From: Knoellia sp031844405
Lineage (GTDB): Bacteria > Actinomycetota > Actinomycetes > Actinomycetales > Dermatophilaceae
Direction: 5' to 3'
DNA: 64,000 nt
Assembly: GCA_031844405.1 (NCBI GenBank)
Contig: JAUZVC010000001.1
Coordinates: 62,001-126,000, forward strand
The position numbers and the translations under genes were made by a program. A model generated the notes under the pieces. The model saw only the letters and a list, made by a program, of their open reading frames with translations. It had not been told where the DNA came from and ran no database searches. The first letter of the stretch is position 1, and the number at the start of each line of letters is the position of its first letter. Below are positions 1 through 8,140 of this stretch, piece by piece.

Positions 1-456
1 GTTGGAGCAGAAGACGACGCGCAGCCCGAGGGTGTGCGCGAAGTAGGCCTCGTTGGACTCGCTGTGGTGCTCGACCGCGCCGATGCCGCCACCCATGGGG
101 ATGCGGACCACGACGGGCACCTTGACGGCGCCGCGCGAGCGCGAGTGCAGCTTGGACAGCTGCGAGACGATCTGGTCGAACGCCGGGTAGACGAACCCGT
201 CGAACTGGATCTCGACGACCGGGCGGTAGCCCCGCAGCGCGAGGCCGATGCCGGTGCCCATGATCCCGGACTCGGCGAGCGGCGTGTCGATGACGCGGTC
301 CTCACCGAAGTCCTTCTGGAGGTGCTCGGTGATGCGGAAGACGCCGCCGAGCTTGCCGATGTCCTCGCCCTGGAGGATGACCTTGGGGTCCTTCTCCATG
401 GCCTTGCGCAGCCCGGCGTTGAGCGCCTTGGCGATCGTGGTCTTCTGCACGCTCAT
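1..456 (-). CDS. 2-oxo acid dehydrogenase E1 component, beta subunit (partial)
   Basis: The beta chain of a thiamine-dependent pyruvate or branched-chain 2-oxo acid dehydrogenase E1, which pairs with the alpha chain encoded just upstream to decarboxylate the keto acid. The 152 visible residues read as a typical E1-beta N-terminus, with QGEDIGKLGG near residue 34, a DTPLAESG block, and IPMGGGIGAVEHHSES near residue 130. The family is usually 325-350 residues, so the C-terminal half lies beyond the left edge. The ATG start overlaps the stop of the alpha gene as ATGA, implying translational coupling. Pyruvate versus branched-chain substrate cannot be settled without the E2 gene, expected further left. 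Confidence 0.93.
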   Translation of the reverse strand, partial: MSVQKTTIAKALNAGLRKAMEKDPKVILQGEDIGKLGGVFRITEHLQKDFGEDRVIDTPLAESGIMGTGIGLALRGYRPVVEIQFDGFVYPAFDQIVSQLSKLHSRSRGAVKVPVVVRIPMGGGIGAVEHHSESNEAYFAHTLGLRVVFCSN

Positions 457-1664
457 GCCTGCGCTCCTTCCGTCTCGAACGACTCGTGGTAGGCGGTGAA
501 CGTCGCCTTGTCGTCCTGCACCTGTCGGTGCGGCTCCACGTAGACCTGGTCGAAGATGTCGGACACGTCCGGGTCCTGCATCGACACGGTCGCGCTGCGG
601 ACGTGCTCGCCGAGCGCGTCGGCCTCGCGGTCGACGCCGTCGAAGAAGTCGGCGTCGGCGATGCCCTCGGAGGTGAGCCAGCGGCGGTAGCGGGCGATCG
701 GGTCGCGCAGCTTCCAGATCTCGACCTCGGCGGACACGCGGTACTTCGTCGGGTCGTCCGAGGTCGTGTGCGCGGCCATGCGGTAGGTGAACGCCTCGAT
801 GAGCGAGGGCCCCTGGCCGGAGCGGGCGCGGTCGAGCATCGCCGTCGTCACGGCATACACCGCGAGGACGTCGTTGCCGTCGACCCGGATGCCCGGGAAG
901 CCGAAGCCGTCGGCGCGCTTGTAGATCGGGGCGCGGGTCTGGCGCTCGTTGGGCTCGGAGATGGCCCACTGGTTGTTCTGGCAGAAGAAGACGACCGGGC
1001 TGTTGTAGACGCCGGCGAAGACGAACGACTCGTTGTTGTCGCCCTGCGCGGTCGCGCCGTCGCCCATGCAGGCGATGACGGCGGCGTCGCGCTCGGGGTC
1101 GTCGGTGCCGACGGCGCCGTCGCGCTGGATGCCCATGGCGTAGCCGGTGCCGAGCAGGCTCTGGTTGCCGATGACGATCGTGTAGGGGTGGAAGCCGAAC
1201 TCGGCCGGGTCCCACGCGCCCTTGTCGACGCCGCGGTACATCGCGATGAGGCGCATCGGGTCGACGCCGCGCGCCCAGGCGATGCCGTGCTCGCGGTAGC
1301 CGGGGAAGCAGTGGTCCTGCCTGCGCATGGCGCGGCCGGCGCCGATCTGGGCAGCCTCCTGGCCGAGGAGCGAGGCCCACAGGCCGAGCTCGCCCTGGCG
1401 CTGGAGGGCGGTCGCCTCCTGGTCGACGCGGCGGATGAGGACGAGGTCGCGGTAGAGGCCGCGCAGGTCCTCGTGGCTCAGCGCATCGATGACGGCGTCG
1501 TAGTCCGCGTTCGCGAGGCGCTCACCCTCGGGGGTGAGCAGCTGGACCATGTCGGGGCCGCCGTCGGCCGCCGCACGGGGCTCGGTCTGTGCTGCCGGGT
1601 CCACCGAGACGTGGTGGTCGATGCCGCCGGTCGGCGGCGTGGCAGCGACGTCGGTGTCGCTCAC
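453..1664 (-). CDS. 2-oxo acid dehydrogenase E1 component, alpha subunit
   Basis: E1 alpha subunit (403 aa), carrying the thiamine diphosphate/Mg site of the heterotetrameric decarboxylase. The TPP motif is visible as GDGATAQGDNNE followed by FCQNNQWAIS, about residues 198-235; other family blocks are GQEAAQIGAGRAMRR and YRMAAHTTSDDPTKYR. The GTG start at 1664 is preferred because AGGAG lies five bases upstream (1669-1673) and the reading frame above it has no conserved content. An N-terminal stretch of about 45 residues, poor in conserved motifs, precedes the catalytic fold, as in actinobacterial BCKDH/PDH-like E1 alpha proteins. It forms a two-gene (or longer) operon with the beta gene through a 4-bp overlap. 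Confidence 0.95.
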   Translation of the reverse strand: MSDTDVAATPPTGGIDHHVSVDPAAQTEPRAAADGGPDMVQLLTPEGERLANADYDAVIDALSHEDLRGLYRDLVLIRRVDQEATALQRQGELGLWASLLGQEAAQIGAGRAMRRQDHCFPGYREHGIAWARGVDPMRLIAMYRGVDKGAWDPAEFGFHPYTIVIGNQSLLGTGYAMGIQRDGAVGTDDPERDAAVIACMGDGATAQGDNNESFVFAGVYNSPVVFFCQNNQWAISEPNERQTRAPIYKRADGFGFPGIRVDGNDVLAVYAVTTAMLDRARSGQGPSLIEAFTYRMAAHTTSDDPTKYRVSAEVEIWKLRDPIARYRRWLTSEGIADADFFDGVDREADALGEHVRSATVSMQDPDVSDIFDQVYVEPHRQVQDDKATFTAYHESFETEGAQA

Positions 1665-1892
1665 GGGGGCTCCTGTTCCCTGGGACACCCGCTCGTGGCG
1701 GTCGTCCGGTTCGGGCCGCCGGCTCCCCGCGCTCGTGCGCGCGCGGCCCGGACGGCGGTGTCTGGGGAGGGGCGTTCGGGGTGTGAACGACGCTTCCCAA
1801 GCCTGCTGGGCCAAACGTACCGCGAGGGTGGCGAGACCTCCCAAACGTGCTGGCCGCCGCGGCACGGAACCGCGGGCCGCCCCGCTGCGTCG
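1665..1892. promoter_or_regulatory. Divergent control region between E1 alpha and lipoprotein genes, with CCAAACGT direct repeat
   Basis: This 228-bp non-coding stretch separates the E1 operon (minus strand) from the lipoprotein gene (plus strand). It contains two copies of CCAAACGT at 1811-1818 and 1841-1848, exactly 30 bp apart, about three helical turns. Read on the minus strand, TACGTT (1814-1819) could serve as a -10 for the E1 operon. The repeats are seen; their role as an operator is inference. Confidence 0.35.
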
Positions 1893-1905
1893 TAGGTTCA
1901 TGACC

Positions 1906-2583
1906 ATGTCGCCGCGCCTGCCCCGCCCCACGATCCCGTATGCCGTGACCGCGGCCTGCGTGGTAGGCCTCCTCACGGCGTGCGGCTCGGGAGCGGGCGG
2001 CGACGGAGGGTCCGTGGGACCCTCGAGCATGCCGTCGTCGCCCTCGTCGTCCCAGTCCTCCGGTGGGCCCGGGTCGACGACGCCGAGCATGCCCCCGTCG
2101 GGGCGCGCCCGCCCCACGACGATGAACGGCCGGGTGACGAGCGCCGAGGGCGGCTGCACCGTCTTCAAGAACGACCGCGACGCGACGGTGTGGGTCCTCA
2201 TCGGCGAGACGGGCACCCTCCGGGCCGGGACGGCATACCGGGTCGACGGGGTCGCGATGGACGCGATGGACCCCGCGTGTCCGCAAGGGCTGCCCTTCCA
2301 GGTGACCCGGGCGATCGAGGTCGGGTTCGCCGAGGACCTGCCCGTGCTGCCCCCGCCGCGGCCCTCCGGACAGACCGAGACGCTCACGGGCGTCGTGTCG
2401 GCGGGCGTCGAGGCCGGGTGCCGCGTGCTGCAGACCGACGGGGGCGCCTTCGTCCTCGTCGGGACGGTCACGGTCCCCGAGGGTCAGCGGGTCAGCGTGC
2501 GCGGCGTGCGACGGGACGACGTCATGACGACGTGCCAGCAGGGCCCCGTCTTCGAGGTGCAGACGGTCCTGCCCGTGCAGTGA
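1906..2583 (+). CDS. Lipoprotein with two copies of a ~65-residue Cys-pair domain
   Basis: Predicted surface lipoprotein (225 aa from ATG 1906). The signal peptide ends in a lipobox LLTAC with Cys26 as the lipidation site, followed by a Ser/Gly/Pro-rich tether. The mature part contains two related segments: each has GxVxSxxxxGCxVxxxD, a VLxG strand, a G..RV.GV block, then a second Cys in a CxQGxxFxV block. Each unit therefore carries a Cys pair likely to form a disulfide. I do not recognise a named family. An ATG at 1900 is also in frame, but TAGGTT at 1893-1898 sits seven bases before 1906, the geometry of a leaderless transcript, so 1906 is preferred. Confidence 0.8.
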   Translation: MSPRLPRPTIPYAVTAACVVGLLTACGSGAGGDGGSVGPSSMPSSPSSSQSSGGPGSTTPSMPPSGRARPTTMNGRVTSAEGGCTVFKNDRDATVWVLIGETGTLRAGTAYRVDGVAMDAMDPACPQGLPFQVTRAIEVGFAEDLPVLPPPRPSGQTETLTGVVSAGVEAGCRVLQTDGGAFVLVGTVTVPEGQRVSVRGVRRDDVMTTCQQGPVFEVQTVLPVQ

Positions 2584-2629
2584 GCGGCTCGGTCCCGCTG
2601 GGGCCGGGTGATGGTGGTGCGGACGGCGA

Positions 2630-2663
2630 AGGGCCCCGCGGCGAAGTCTCGCCGCGGGGCCCT
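2630..2663. terminator. Bidirectional hairpin terminator
   Basis: A perfect 15-bp stem (AGGGCCCCGCGGCGA at 2630-2644, its complement at 2649-2663) with a 4-base loop lies between the convergent lipoprotein and subtilase genes. There is no long T tract, as usual in high-GC actinobacteria. Confidence 0.75.
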
Positions 2664-2684
2664 CTGCGTGGGGTCAGACCCGGG

Positions 2685-5600
2685 TCACGGGGTGACCGAG
2701 CCGATGAGGACCTCACCGGTGCCGAGCAGCGCGCCGGCGGCCGAGAGGACCTGCATCTCGCCGGAGACCTGGCGGCCCGAGGCGGGGACCGCCGCGACCG
2801 TCAGCTCGCCGGTGACCGGCGTGGACGCACCCGTCGCCAGCTCGGTCGTCGTCGCGGGCACCGTGAGGGTGCCGAGACCGGCCGAGTAGAAGACGTCGAG
2901 GTAGTCGTACTCGGTGGAGCCGGCCGGGACCGCATAGCCGTCGACCTCGACGGTGTAGGTGCCCGCAGCGGGGTTGGTGAGCGTCACGGCCTCCTCGCTG
3001 TCACCGTCGGCCTGCTGGGCCACGACCTTGCCGGCCGCGTCGCGGACGAAGAGGTCGAGGTCGGCACCCTTGTCGGACGTGTTGCCGATCTTGGCGACGA
3101 ACTTGGTCGAACCCGCGGGGATCGTCACCGTGAACTTCTGGAGCTCGTGGTTGGCGATCGTCTTGCGCTCCGACACGGCCGAGCCGAGCGGCCCGCCCTT
3201 CGGGGCGACGGTGACGGGTGCGAGGTCGTTCGTCACGGTCCACGAGACCGGGGAGGCCACGCCGACCTTGGCCGACGGGACCGTCTGGGTCGCCGGGTTC
3301 ACGGTGACGCCCTGGACGCCGGCCGTGATCTCGAACGGGTTGACCGTCGGGCCGGTGGTGCGACGCGCCTCGACCTGGAGCTCCCAGATGCCCGGGAGCG
3401 GGTTCGAGTAGCTGCGCGAGGTGGGGTTGCAGCCGCCGCCGTTGTTGTAGTTGGTGAAGCAGACGAGCGACGACGTCGACTCGACCGGGTTGCCGTACGG
3501 GTTGTAGGCGATCCAGCGGACCTGCGACCCGTCGGCGTACTTGCCGAGGTTGACCTGGAGCGCCTTGGCGCCCTCGGGCACGGTCACGAAGAACTTCTGG
3601 AAGAGGTTCCGCTCGACCGTGTCGGTCTTCGACACGGAGTAGGTCGGCGCCTTGACGTCCTGGGCGAGGACGACCGTGAGGAGGACGCGCTTGTCGACGA
3701 CGGAGGTCGCCGGGTCGTCGATCTCGAGGATCGCCGAGTGGACGCCCGGCGTCGAGGTCTTGACCGTGACCGGGATGTCGACCGTGCCGTTCAGCGGCTG
3801 CGGACGCGAGGTGACGGGCAGCGTGAAGGTGCCGTCGTTGCCCACGAGCCGCAGCTTGTGGAAGACGTTGCCCTTGGCGCCGGAGGTGCGCGTGGACTTC
3901 ACGACGTAGTTCTTCTCGACACCCGCGGTGAGGCCACCGGCGTCGGCGGCGCAGCGGTTGTAGAGGCCCGTGCCCTGGCCCGGCGTCGCGAGGAAGCCGG
4001 AGAGCGGCGTGCAGACCGGAGCGGTGACGGTGTAGTCCTGCGACTTCGGCGACGTCTTGAGCAGCGTCCACGCCTCGGGGACGTCGACGAGACCGGCACC
4101 CTGGCCGATGGCCTCGACGTTGTCCTTGTAGTCCGCGGTCGTGTAGAGCGAGTCACGCAGCTGACGCGGGGTCACCTTGACGTTCGTCGCCTTGGCGGCC
4201 GAGAGGAGCAGGGCAGCGGCACCCGCGGTCTGCGGAGCGGCCATCGAGGTGCCGTTGAAGTGGGCGTAACCCGCAGGCAGGGCGTAGCCGGCCTCGGGGA
4301 CGGGGCCGCCGGGCTGCCACGTCGGGATCGACGAGACGGCCGAGCCGGGGGCCATGACGTTGGGCTTGAAGCCGCCGTCCTCACGCGGGCCGCGCGAGGA
4401 GTAGTTGTGCAGGGCGATCGCCGAGCTCACGTCGGCGCCGTAGTTCGACTTCCACGTCTCCTTGGTGATCGAGGAGGCGACGGAGACGACGTCACCGGCG
4501 ACCGACGGGTCACCGATCGAGTTGATGCCCGGGCCGCTGTTGCCGGCCGAGATGACGATCTGGACGCCGTACTCCTTGATGAGGGAGTCGTAGAGGCGGG
4601 CGCGGGCGTTGTTGCCGTCGTTGAGGGCCGGCAGGCCGCCGATCGACATGTTGACGACGTCGACGCCGCGGTTGGCGACGAGGTCGACCATGCCGTCGGT
4701 CAGGGCGACCGCGGTGCAGCCACCGCCCCACGAGCAGGCGCGGGTCGAGACGAGCTTGGCGCCGGGCGCCTGGCCGTTCATCGTCCCGCCGAAGAGGCCG
4801 TTGGCCGCCGTGATGCCGGCGACGTGCGTCCCGTGCGCGGACTCGACGACGCCGATGTTGACGAAGTCACGCTTCTGGCCGACCCACGAGCCGCCGTAGG
4901 GGCTCATGTCGACGTCCTCGCGGAACTCGACGACGAAGGGCATCGACTCGGAGATGTCGGTGGCCGGGTTGTCGACACCGAAGTGGCCGATGTCGAACTT
5001 CTCCTTGTAGGGGCGCATCTTCTCGCTGTCGGAGAACGTGCGGTCCTGGTTGGCGTCGACCCAGATGTCGTTGGTCGCCTCGTCGTAGAGGATGCCCCAG
5101 GTGTCGGTCTTGTCACCGTCGCGGTTGAAGTCACCCGCGGCGTCCGACGCGTTCGAGATGGACTCCGCGACCGTGGCGAACTTGAAGTTGCCCGCGGGCG
5201 CCGTCCACGTGCCGAACTTCGGGCCGGTGACGTCGGTGTACATCGGGCGCCAGGAGCCGTCGCTCTCGAGGACGGGGTGCGTGCCGGTGACCCAGTCGAC
5301 GATCTTGCGCTCGCCGGTCGAGGTCTTCTGCAGCGCCGGGTGGTCGAGGTCGACGCCCGAGTCGATGATGCCGATCGTCGTGCCACGGCCGTCGAACGTC
5401 GGGTTCGCCTTCTTGAACTCGATCGACCCGATGTCGCGGGTCGGCATGAAGGGGTTGTCGTCCGGGGTGGTCGCGCCGGGGCCGGCGACGGCCGCCGCCT
5501 CGGCACCGGAGGCCGACTCGGCCTCGGGTCGCGGCAGCGCGATGCGCTCGTTGAGGTCGACCGCGACGATCGCGGCGTTCTTGGCGACGGCGTCGACCTT

Positions 5601-5972
5601 GCCCGTCGGGACGCTCGCGCTGATGTAGCCGACGCGGTCGTTGACCGTGGCCACCGTGCCGCCGCTCGCCTCGATGGCGTCGACCGCCGCAGCGGTCTCG
5701 CCCTTCTCGGTCGAGATCATGACGACGACACGCGCCGTCTTGTCCGTCTCGGCCTTCTCGAGGAGGTCACGGTCGTGACGTCCGAGCTTGTCGGCCGGCT
5801 TGGCCTTCTTGGGCTTGGTGTTCTGCGACTGCGCGGTGGGCGCCTTCGCAATGGTGATCTCGCGGTCGCTCGGCGCAGCCCCGGACTGGGGTGCGGCTGC
5901 CGTGGCGGCGAGCGCCGCGGCAGCGAGTCCGGCAACCGTCGTCAGGCCGCGGCGCAGGGGGCGTCGGGTCAC
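2685..5972 (-). CDS. Secreted subtilisin-like serine protease (family S8), large multidomain
   Basis: Exported S8 protease of 1095 aa. A Sec-type signal with a twin-Arg-Arg start (TRRPLRRG) and an Ala-rich core occupies residues 1-33; an inhibitor-I9-like propeptide follows (VVVMIS...GYISASVP, about 75-135). The catalytic triad is Asp204 (GIIDSGVDL), His380 (HGTHVAG) and Ser576 (GTSMAAP), with the oxyanion Asn in SAGNSGPG. The Asp-His gap of 176 residues is unusually long and holds two EF-hand-like acidic loops. The C-terminal ~400 residues are beta-rich, ending in a PPC-type module (DLDLFVRDAAG, about 960-1060). GTG 5972 is chosen because GAGAGGAC lies upstream. The gene is monocistronic and ends against a convergent terminator. 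Confidence 0.93.
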   Translation of the reverse strand: MTRRPLRRGLTTVAGLAAAALAATAAAPQSGAAPSDREITIAKAPTAQSQNTKPKKAKPADKLGRHDRDLLEKAETDKTARVVVMISTEKGETAAAVDAIEASGGTVATVNDRVGYISASVPTGKVDAVAKNAAIVAVDLNERIALPRPEAESASGAEAAAVAGPGATTPDDNPFMPTRDIGSIEFKKANPTFDGRGTTIGIIDSGVDLDHPALQKTSTGERKIVDWVTGTHPVLESDGSWRPMYTDVTGPKFGTWTAPAGNFKFATVAESISNASDAAGDFNRDGDKTDTWGILYDEATNDIWVDANQDRTFSDSEKMRPYKEKFDIGHFGVDNPATDISESMPFVVEFREDVDMSPYGGSWVGQKRDFVNIGVVESAHGTHVAGITAANGLFGGTMNGQAPGAKLVSTRACSWGGGCTAVALTDGMVDLVANRGVDVVNMSIGGLPALNDGNNARARLYDSLIKEYGVQIVISAGNSGPGINSIGDPSVAGDVVSVASSITKETWKSNYGADVSSAIALHNYSSRGPREDGGFKPNVMAPGSAVSSIPTWQPGGPVPEAGYALPAGYAHFNGTSMAAPQTAGAAALLLSAAKATNVKVTPRQLRDSLYTTADYKDNVEAIGQGAGLVDVPEAWTLLKTSPKSQDYTVTAPVCTPLSGFLATPGQGTGLYNRCAADAGGLTAGVEKNYVVKSTRTSGAKGNVFHKLRLVGNDGTFTLPVTSRPQPLNGTVDIPVTVKTSTPGVHSAILEIDDPATSVVDKRVLLTVVLAQDVKAPTYSVSKTDTVERNLFQKFFVTVPEGAKALQVNLGKYADGSQVRWIAYNPYGNPVESTSSLVCFTNYNNGGGCNPTSRSYSNPLPGIWELQVEARRTTGPTVNPFEITAGVQGVTVNPATQTVPSAKVGVASPVSWTVTNDLAPVTVAPKGGPLGSAVSERKTIANHELQKFTVTIPAGSTKFVAKIGNTSDKGADLDLFVRDAAGKVVAQQADGDSEEAVTLTNPAAGTYTVEVDGYAVPAGSTEYDYLDVFYSAGLGTLTVPATTTELATGASTPVTGELTVAAVPASGRQVSGEMQVLSAAGALLGTGEVLIGSVTP

Positions 5973-6155
5973 GTCGGTGTCCTCTCGGGTTCGTTCGTGG
6001 ACACCCCGATCGGCCCCCACGACGCGCCCGCGGTCGCGGGCAACTCTGAGAGTGTGACCGCTCGAGGCGCGACCCGCCAGAGGCTGGGCAAAGAAATCTG
6101 TGCGAAACAGGGCACCGTGCTCGATTCCACCCCTTGGGGGGGAAGCCCACCCCGG

Positions 6156-7052
6156 TCATGCGGACGCGCGGCGACCCGTCTCCCGCAGGGCGGCCACCGT
6201 GCGGCGCACGACCGCCCGCTCGGCGCGGTCCGGACGGGACATCGCCACGACCCACCGCCGCGCGTTGACACCGCGCAACGGCCTGAGCACGATGCCCTCC
6301 CGGGGCCGCGTCGTGAAGCGGGGCAGCAGCGCGAGCCCGGTGCCCGCCACCACGAGCGCCTCGGCGATCCGGTTGTCGCGGATCCGCTGGGTCACCGTGA
6401 CCGAACGGCCGGTCGCCCGCTCGACCGACTCGAGGACGGTCGCGAAGGGATAGCCGACCGGCACGCCGACCCAGGTCTCGTCGACGACGTCCCGCGGCCC
6501 GAGCACGTCCTTGGCCGCGAGCGGGTGGTCGGCCGGCACGGCGACGTCGAGCGGCTCGCGCAGGAGCACGGTCCGGACGAGGTGCTCTGCCCCCTGCGGC
6601 ACCGGCCCGAGGAGGCTGTGGCCGACGACGACGTCGTGGTCGGCGACGAGCCCGGCGTAGTCCGACTCGGACACGTCCGTGTCGGTGAGCTCGACGTCGA
6701 TGCCGTCGGCCGACAGGGCCGTGATCGCGCCGGGGACGAGGACCTCCGCCGCGCTCGTCAGGGCGGCGATCCGCACCCGGCCGGTCGGACGCCCGCGGAA
6801 CTCGTCGAGCCGGGCCTCGACCCGTGCCAGCGCCGCCTCGACGTCACCGGCGGCCTCGGCGAGCAGCCGCCCCGCGTCGGTGAGCCGCAGCCCTCGACCG
6901 GCGGGCTCGACGAGCCGGACGCCGAGGTCGCGCTCGGCGGTGCGCAGCTGCTGGGACACCGCCGAACCGGTGCGGTGCGTCGCCGCGGCCACGGCGGTGA
7001 CGCTGCCGCGCTCGGCCAGCTCCCGCAGCAGGCTGAGATGTCGCACGTCCAT
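6156..7052 (-). CDS. LysR-family transcriptional regulator
   Basis: A 298-aa LysR-type regulator with an N-terminal winged helix-turn-helix (MDVRHLSLLRELAERGSVTAVAAATHRTGSAVSQQLR in three pieces; recognition helix about residues 29-45) and a periplasmic-binding-protein-like effector domain (about 90-295). It is divergent from an EamA exporter gene, with a 71-bp intergenic stretch holding a perfect 9-bp inverted repeat. That is the classic layout of a LysR regulator controlling its neighbour and itself. The start is supported by TAGGTT (7059-7064, minus strand) six bases before ATG, suggesting a leaderless message. The effector is unknown; an amino acid or metabolite exported by the neighbour is a guess. 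Confidence 0.93.
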   Translation of the reverse strand: MDVRHLSLLRELAERGSVTAVAAATHRTGSAVSQQLRTAERDLGVRLVEPAGRGLRLTDAGRLLAEAAGDVEAALARVEARLDEFRGRPTGRVRIAALTSAAEVLVPGAITALSADGIDVELTDTDVSESDYAGLVADHDVVVGHSLLGPVPQGAEHLVRTVLLREPLDVAVPADHPLAAKDVLGPRDVVDETWVGVPVGYPFATVLESVERATGRSVTVTQRIRDNRIAEALVVAGTGLALLPRFTTRPREGIVLRPLRGVNARRWVVAMSRPDRAERAVVRRTVAALRETGRRASA

Positions 7053-7065
7053 ACAGTCAACCTAA

Positions 7066-7100
7066 TGCTTCGGTTCACAAGGTTTCAGTAGACCGAAGCA
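7066..7100. promoter_or_regulatory. Candidate LysR operator: 9-bp perfect inverted repeat
   Basis: TGCTTCGGT (7066-7074) and ACCGAAGCA (7092-7100) form a perfect dyad with a 17-base spacer between the divergent lysR and EamA starts. The position and dyad form fit a LysR-type regulatory site. The right arm lies just upstream of the CACGCT hexamer (7112-7117) that would be the -10 for the exporter gene. Confidence 0.7.
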
Positions 7101-7123
7101 GTCGCGCCCGCCACGCTGGGCGG

Positions 7124-8140
7124 GTGCCCGCACGTCACCGCCTCCTCGCCGTCCTCGTCGCCGTCCTCTGGGGCGGAAACTTCATCGCCATCCACGCCTC
7201 CCTCGAGCAGTTCCCGCCCTTCTTCACCGTGGCGGTGCGCTGGGCGCCGCTGGCGCTGGCCGCGCTCCTGCTCGTCCCGAAGCCCGACGTGCCGTGGCGC
7301 TGGGTCCTCCTCTACGGCCTCGGCTTCGGCGTCCTCCAGTTCGCCTTCCTCTACTGGGGCATGGCCTCCGGTATGCCGGCCGGTCTCGCCTCGCTCGTCC
7401 TCCAGAGCTCCGCGCCCTTCACCGTGGTCCTCGGCGCCCTGCTCGGTGAGCACCTGTCGGCCCGTCGCGGGATCGGCGTCCTCGTCGCGATGCTCGGGCT
7501 CGGCCTCGTCGGCTCGCAGCGCGGCGACGTGTCGGCGGTGTGGCCGTTCGTCCTCACCGTCCTCGGCGGGCTCGGCTGGGCGCTGGGCAACCTCGCGGTC
7601 CGGCGAGCCCGGTCGAGCCACCCGGTGCGCCTCACGATGTGGATGAGCGTCGTGCCGCCGCTGCCGATGCTCGCACTCAGCCTCGTCGTCGAGGGGCCGG
7701 AGCGCATCGGCGACTCGATCGCGAGCGTCGTCTCGCCCGTCGGCGCAGCAGCCGTCGCCGGGCTGCTCTACACGAGCCTCGTCGCCACGATCGTGGGGAC
7801 GGGGATCTGGTCGTGGCTCATGGCCCGCCACCCCGCCGGCACGGTTGCGCCCTTCTCGATGCTCGTGCCGGTCACCGGGCTCACCGCGGCCTGGGTCGTC
7901 CTCGGCGAGCGCCCCTCAGCCGTCGAGTGGGTCGGCTGCGCGGTCGTCGTGGCGGGTGTCCTGCTCACGGCAGGCGGGGGGCCCACGGTCCGGGCGGGAC
8001 GGCATACGCCGGCGGTCGACGAGGCGAGCAACGCCCGAGGCGACGTGGCTCAGGAGCGGGGGAAGGCCGCGGCGACCTCGAGCAGCCGGTCGTTGGCCTC
8101 GGGCTCGGCGATGGTGACGCGGACGCCGTCGGTGCCGTAG
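7124..8140 (+). CDS. EamA/DMT-family metabolite exporter
   Basis: Drug/metabolite transporter of 338 aa with about ten transmembrane helices in two EamA repeats (first repeat ends near LLGEHLSARRG, second near VLGERPSAVEW). The GTG start has CACGCT six bases upstream. The family usually stops near 290-300 residues. Here the frame stays open for about 45 polar residues beyond the last helix, running 91 bp into the antisense of the convergent aminotransferase gene. That tail (from about residue 295) shows no domain and may be a by-product of the overlap. Divergent from a LysR regulator that probably controls it. Substrate unknown. Confidence 0.9.
   Translation: MPARHRLLAVLVAVLWGGNFIAIHASLEQFPPFFTVAVRWAPLALAALLLVPKPDVPWRWVLLYGLGFGVLQFAFLYWGMASGMPAGLASLVLQSSAPFTVVLGALLGEHLSARRGIGVLVAMLGLGLVGSQRGDVSAVWPFVLTVLGGLGWALGNLAVRRARSSHPVRLTMWMSVVPPLPMLALSLVVEGPERIGDSIASVVSPVGAAAVAGLLYTSLVATIVGTGIWSWLMARHPAGTVAPFSMLVPVTGLTAAWVVLGERPSAVEWVGCAVVVAGVLLTAGGGPTVRAGRHTPAVDEASNARGDVAQERGKAAATSSSRSLASGSAMVTRTPSVP

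Noticed and set aside
6095..6145. Operator or terminator in the subtilase-LysR gap (CTGT-N5-ACAG, CCCCTTGGGG)
   Set aside because: Both dyads are too short and lie in a position that does not clearly fit either gene; likely chance.
1980..7091. Very long open frame (1703 codons) on the plus strand across the subtilase and LysR genes
   Set aside because: It is the antisense shadow of two well-supported genes; the translation is Arg/Gly/Asp-rich low-information sequence typical of high-GC off-frame reading.
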